From NCBI GenBank assembly GCA_002699025.1, contig PABA01000050.1, positions 62,001-126,000 on the forward strand: a stretch of DNA of 64,000 nt. The letters run 5' to 3'. The first letter of the stretch is position 1. Each line of letters opens with the position of its first letter. This DNA comes from Sandaracinus sp. (lineage in GTDB: Bacteria; Myxococcota_A; Polyangia; Polyangiales; Houyiibacteriaceae). The position numbers and the translations under genes are program-made. Below are positions 61,217-64,000 of the stretch, one piece after another. Below the pieces are notes generated by a model that was given only the letters and a program-made list of their open reading frames with translations, was not told where the DNA came from and did not search any database.

Positions 61217-62284
61217 ATGACGAAGGACGGCGGCGAGGGCCTCACCTACAAGGACGCCGGGGTCGACATCGACGCGGGCGAGCGCCTCGTCGAGCGCATC
61301 CGCCCACTCGCGGCGGCCACCCGCACCCCGCACGTCCTCGGCGGCGTCGGCGGCTTCGCCGGCCTCTGCGCGATCCCGCCGGGCATGAAGGAGCCCATCC
61401 TGGTCTCCGGCACCGACGGCGTCGGCACGAAGCTGAAGCTCGCCTTCGCCGCCGACCGCCACGCCACCGTCGGCATCGACCTGGTCGCCATGTGCGTCAA
61501 CGACGTGCTCACCATCGGCGCCACCCCGCTCTTCTTCCTCGACTACTTCGCCACCGGCCACCTCGACGTCGACCAGGCCGCGGCCGTCGTCGAGGGCATC
61601 GCCGAGGGCTGCAAGCAGGCCGGCTGCGCCCTCCTCGGCGGCGAGACGGCCGAGCTCCCGGGCTTCTACGGCGAAGGCGAGTACGACCTCGCCGGTTTCT
61701 CCGTCGGCGTCGTCGACCGCGCGGCCATCCTCGACCCGGCCCGCGTCCAGGCCGGCGACGTTCTCCTCGGCCTCCCCTCGAGCGGCCTCCACTCCAACGG
61801 CTACTCGCTCGCCCGCCGCGCCCTCTTCGCCCACGCCGGCCACGACCTCCACGCCGAGCTCCCGGGCGTCGGCGAGCCCCTCGTGGACGCCCTCCTCCGC
61901 CCCACCCGCATCTACGCGAAGGCCACCCGCGCCGCGCTCTCCGTCGAGGGCGCCGTCCACGCCCTCTGCCACGTCACCGGCGGCGGCCTCCCCGGCAACC
62001 TCCCGCGCGTGCTCCCGGACGGCCTCGGCGCCCAGGTCGACGGCGCCTGGCCCGTCCCGCCCATCTTCGACGCCATCCGCGAGGCCGGCTCCGTCGCGGA
62101 GGCGGAGATGCGCCGCACCTTCAACCTGGGCATCGGCTTCGTGCTGGCCGTCGCCGCCGAGAAGGCGGACGAGACGATCGCCGCCCTCCGCGAGGCCGGC
62201 GAGCCCGCCGTGCACCGCCTCGGCGTGGTGGTCGAGAGCGACGCCGAGGGCGAGGCCCGCGTCGCCTACGGCGCGGACGCATGA
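61217..62284 (+). CDS. purM: Phosphoribosylformylglycinamidine cyclo-ligase (AIR synthetase)
   Basis: A 355-residue enzyme that makes AIR in purine synthesis. Family blocks are intact: [20 protein letters not shown] at the start, [17 protein letters not shown] (ATP/FGAM loop), [14 protein letters not shown], and [18 protein letters not shown] near the C-terminus. The start ATG at 61217 was chosen because upstream sequence is repeat-derived. It overlaps purN by 4 bases (ATGA). Length is normal (about 345). Confidence 0.96.
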   Translation: MTKDGGEGLTYKDAGVDIDAGERLVERIRPLAAATRTPHVLGGVGGFAGLCAIPPGMKEPILVSGTDGVGTKLKLAFAADRHATVGIDLVAMCVNDVLTIGATPLFFLDYFATGHLDVDQAAAVVEGIAEGCKQAGCALLGGETAELPGFYGEGEYDLAGFSVGVVDRAAILDPARVQAGDVLLGLPSSGLHSNGYSLARRALFAHAGHDLHAELPGVGEPLVDALLRPTRIYAKATRAALSVEGAVHALCHVTGGGLPGNLPRVLPDGLGAQVDGAWPVPPIFDAIREAGSVAEAEMRRTFNLGIGFVLAVAAEKADETIAALREAGEPAVHRLGVVVESDAEGEARVAYGADA

Positions 62285-62940
62285 AGCTCGCGGTCCTGGC
62301 GTCGGGCCGCGGCAGCAACCTGGCGGCCATCCTCGAGGCGATCGACGCCGGCCGCCTCGAAGGCTCGGTCGCGGCGGTCATCGCCGATCGCGACGCGCCG
62401 GCCCTCGAGCGCGCCCGGGCCCGCGGCCTGCCGGCCGAGCAGGTCCCCTTCCGCAAGGCCGACCGGGCCGCCTGGGACGCGGACCTCGCCGAGGCGGTCG
62501 CCGCCCACGCCCCCGACGTCGTCGTCCTCGCCGGCTTCATGCGCATCCTCGGCGAGCGCTTCCTGAAGCACTTCCCGAAGCGCATCCTGAACGTCCACCC
62601 CTCGCTCCTCCCCGCCTTCCCCGGCGCGCGCGCCCCCCAGGCGGCGATCGACGCGGGCGTCCGGCTCAGCGGCTGCACGGTCCACCTCGTGGACGCCGGC
62701 GTCGACACGGGCCCGATCCTCGCCCAGGCCGCCGTCCCCGTGCTCCCCGGCGACGACGCGGACCGCCTCCACGCGCGCATCCAGGCCGTCGAGCATCGCC
62801 TGCTCCCGGCCGTGCTCGACGCCATCGGCCGCGGCCAGCTCGATCTCTCGACCCACCAGTGGACCGGCCCGCTCGGCGACGCCGACGCGCGCGCCGCCCT
62901 CCTCGCGCCCCCCGGCCTCGCGGAGCGGGCACCGGCGTGA
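62281..62940 (+). CDS. purN: Phosphoribosylglycinamide formyltransferase (GAR transformylase)
   Basis: A 219-residue formyl-THF-dependent enzyme converting GAR to FGAR. The phosphate loop is [16 protein letters not shown], the catalytic Asn-His-Asp triad is in [12 protein letters not shown] and [10 protein letters not shown], and the conserved [11 protein letters not shown] follows. ATG 62281 overlaps purM by 4 bases and the stop overlaps the next start (GTGA). The C-terminus is slightly long. The order purM-purN with a third cotranscribed gene suggests an extended operon. Confidence 0.95.
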   Translation: MKLAVLASGRGSNLAAILEAIDAGRLEGSVAAVIADRDAPALERARARGLPAEQVPFRKADRAAWDADLAEAVAAHAPDVVVLAGFMRILGERFLKHFPKRILNVHPSLLPAFPGARAPQAAIDAGVRLSGCTVHLVDAGVDTGPILAQAAVPVLPGDDADRLHARIQAVEHRLLPAVLDAIGRGQLDLSTHQWTGPLGDADARAALLAPPGLAERAPA

Positions 62941-64000
62941 AGCGCCGCAGCTACTACGACGTGGTCTTCATCGGCATGGGCTTCGAGCCCCTGCTGGCGG
63001 CGGCCCTCCTCGCCAAGCGCGGCTTCCGCGTGCTCCTCCTCGGCCAGGGCTCGCTCGCCCCCGCCTACGACGCCGCCGGCCGCCGCTGGCCCCGCGCCCC
63101 CCACACCTTCCTCGGCGCCCAGTCCCCGGTCGCCCGCCGCGTCCTCGCCGAGCTCGCCCTCCACCAGCTCTTCCGCCGGCGCGCCACCTCCATCGACCCG
63201 GCCTTCCAGGTCGTCATGCCGGGCCACCGCTTCGAGCACGCCCTCGACCCCGCCGCGCTCGAGCGGGAGGTCGCGCGCGAGTTCGGCCTCGTGCAGCGCG
63301 CCGTCGAGGACTTCGACCGCGCCGCGCTCCGCCACGGGCAGGACCTCGACCGCATCGCCGACAAGGACCTCGTCTGGCCCCCCGAGACCTTCCTCGAGCG
63401 CCGCGAGTTCGTCCGCGCCACGGCCCACCAGGCCTTCGACAAGCAGGGCGCCGGCCTCGACCCCTTCGCCGAGCTCGCCGAGGACCACCCCTTCCGCCAC
63501 GTCGTCGACGCCCCCGTGCGCTTCGCCTCGCGCATGGACCCGGGCCAGCTCGCGCCCCTCGCGCGCGTCCGCCTCTACGACAGCTGGTGCCGCGGCGCGG
63601 CCAAGCTCGAGGGCGGCGCCGCCTGGCTCCACGAGGCGCTCCTCGAGAAGGTCGTCACCTACAGCGGCGAGGTGCGCCCGCGCGAGCGCGTCGACCGCGT
63701 GCTCACGCGCCGCGGCCACGCGACCGGCGTGCGCCTCGCGACCACGGCCGAGGAGATCGGCGCGGGCTTCGTCGTCGCCGGCTGCGAGGTGGGCGCGCTC
63801 CTCCCGCTCCTCCCGGACCGCACGAGCTTCGGCCAGCTCTTCGAGCGCATCGGCGAGCCGACCCCCCGCTGGTGCCGCTACACGCTCCACCTCGTCGTCC
63901 GCGAGGAGGCCGTCCCGGCGGGCATGGGCCGCGACGCCTTCTTCCTCCTCGACCCGCAGCGGGCGCCAGCCGCCGAGAACCTCCTCCGCGTCGAGGCGCA
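62937..64000 (+). CDS. FAD/NAD(P)-dependent oxidoreductase, phytoene-desaturase-like (partial)
   Basis: The frame starts at GTG 62937, overlapping purN by 4 bases, and is open to the window edge (at least 354 residues). The N-terminus (YYDVVFIGMGFEPLLAAALL) is a Rossmann dinucleotide fold whose GxGxxG reads GMGFEP, and the rest (RRWPRAPHTFLGAQSPVARR, EGGAAWLHEALLEKV) has the look of the carotenoid-desaturase / amine-oxidase superfamily. No specific substrate can be named. Coupling to purine genes is odd and could be passive. The C-terminus is missing from the window. Confidence 0.7.
   Translation, partial: MKRRSYYDVVFIGMGFEPLLAAALLAKRGFRVLLLGQGSLAPAYDAAGRRWPRAPHTFLGAQSPVARRVLAELALHQLFRRRATSIDPAFQVVMPGHRFEHALDPAALEREVAREFGLVQRAVEDFDRAALRHGQDLDRIADKDLVWPPETFLERREFVRATAHQAFDKQGAGLDPFAELAEDHPFRHVVDAPVRFASRMDPGQLAPLARVRLYDSWCRGAAKLEGGAAWLHEALLEKVVTYSGEVRPRERVDRVLTRRGHATGVRLATTAEEIGAGFVVAGCEVGALLPLLPDRTSFGQLFERIGEPTPRWCRYTLHLVVREEAVPAGMGRDAFFLLDPQRAPAAENLLRVEA

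Overview
The window looks like chromosome of a high-GC deltaproteobacterium, most likely a myxobacterium of the Polyangiales/Sandaracinaceae type. The clues are the very strong G/C bias at third codon positions, GTG starts, many lipoproteins and TPR or HEAT proteins, an AgmX/PglI-type protein, a bacterial alkyl-DHAP synthase (ether lipids are known in myxobacteria), and long G/C-rich repeat-filled intergenic stretches. The taxon is an inference; no rRNA or tRNA gene is visible.

Region 1 (1-16100) is housekeeping and cell-envelope sequence: a XerD-like recombinase, lipoproteins, a class II photolyase fused to a renalase-like flavoprotein, an alkyl-DHAP synthase (minus strand), sucC-sucD, a patatin-like lipase, a TPR/coiled-coil membrane protein, and an efp-epmA pair (elongation factor P and its modifying enzyme).

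Region 2 (about 16100-31250) is a defence island with visibly lower GC and different codon use. It carries a complete class 1 DISARM system in canonical order: drmD (SNF2 helicase), drmMI (adenine methylase), drmA (helicase), drmB (DUF1998) and drmC (PLD nuclease). The genes overlap or almost touch throughout (GTGA, 3-nt gap, TGATG, GTGA), so they form one operon. A sixth gene starts inside the drmC stop codon but is split by an apparent frameshift; it is the best candidate here for something undescribed. A small divergent ORF with a perfect 12-bp hairpin lies at the left edge.

Region 3 (31500-50300) holds a lipoprotein, mazG, malQ, a TetR regulator, a delta-prime clamp-loader subunit, metG, a two-gene operon (HhH/carboxypeptidase-regulatory protein plus a protein with a phage-head-like Cys motif), an EEP nuclease, an AgmX/PglI-type protein, an ECF sigma factor translationally coupled to a DAK-repeat membrane protein, a HEAT-repeat protein and TatD.

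Region 4 (50300-64000) has a stand-alone rplC followed by rlmE, lipoproteins, glnD (with a degenerate HD hydrolase centre) coupled to a TPR lipoprotein, an AmiC-type amidase, a YbjN/chaperone-like protein, a repeat-rich PEGA protein, and purM-purN-flavoprotein in one overlapping operon that runs off the end.

Several families of dispersed repeats fill the intergenic gaps: a CGGAGAGCGGA/TCCGCTTTCCG family, a GGGCTC low-complexity family, and a GGCGAAACCCC hairpin family. There are also two tandem arrays, each with a 46-bp period.
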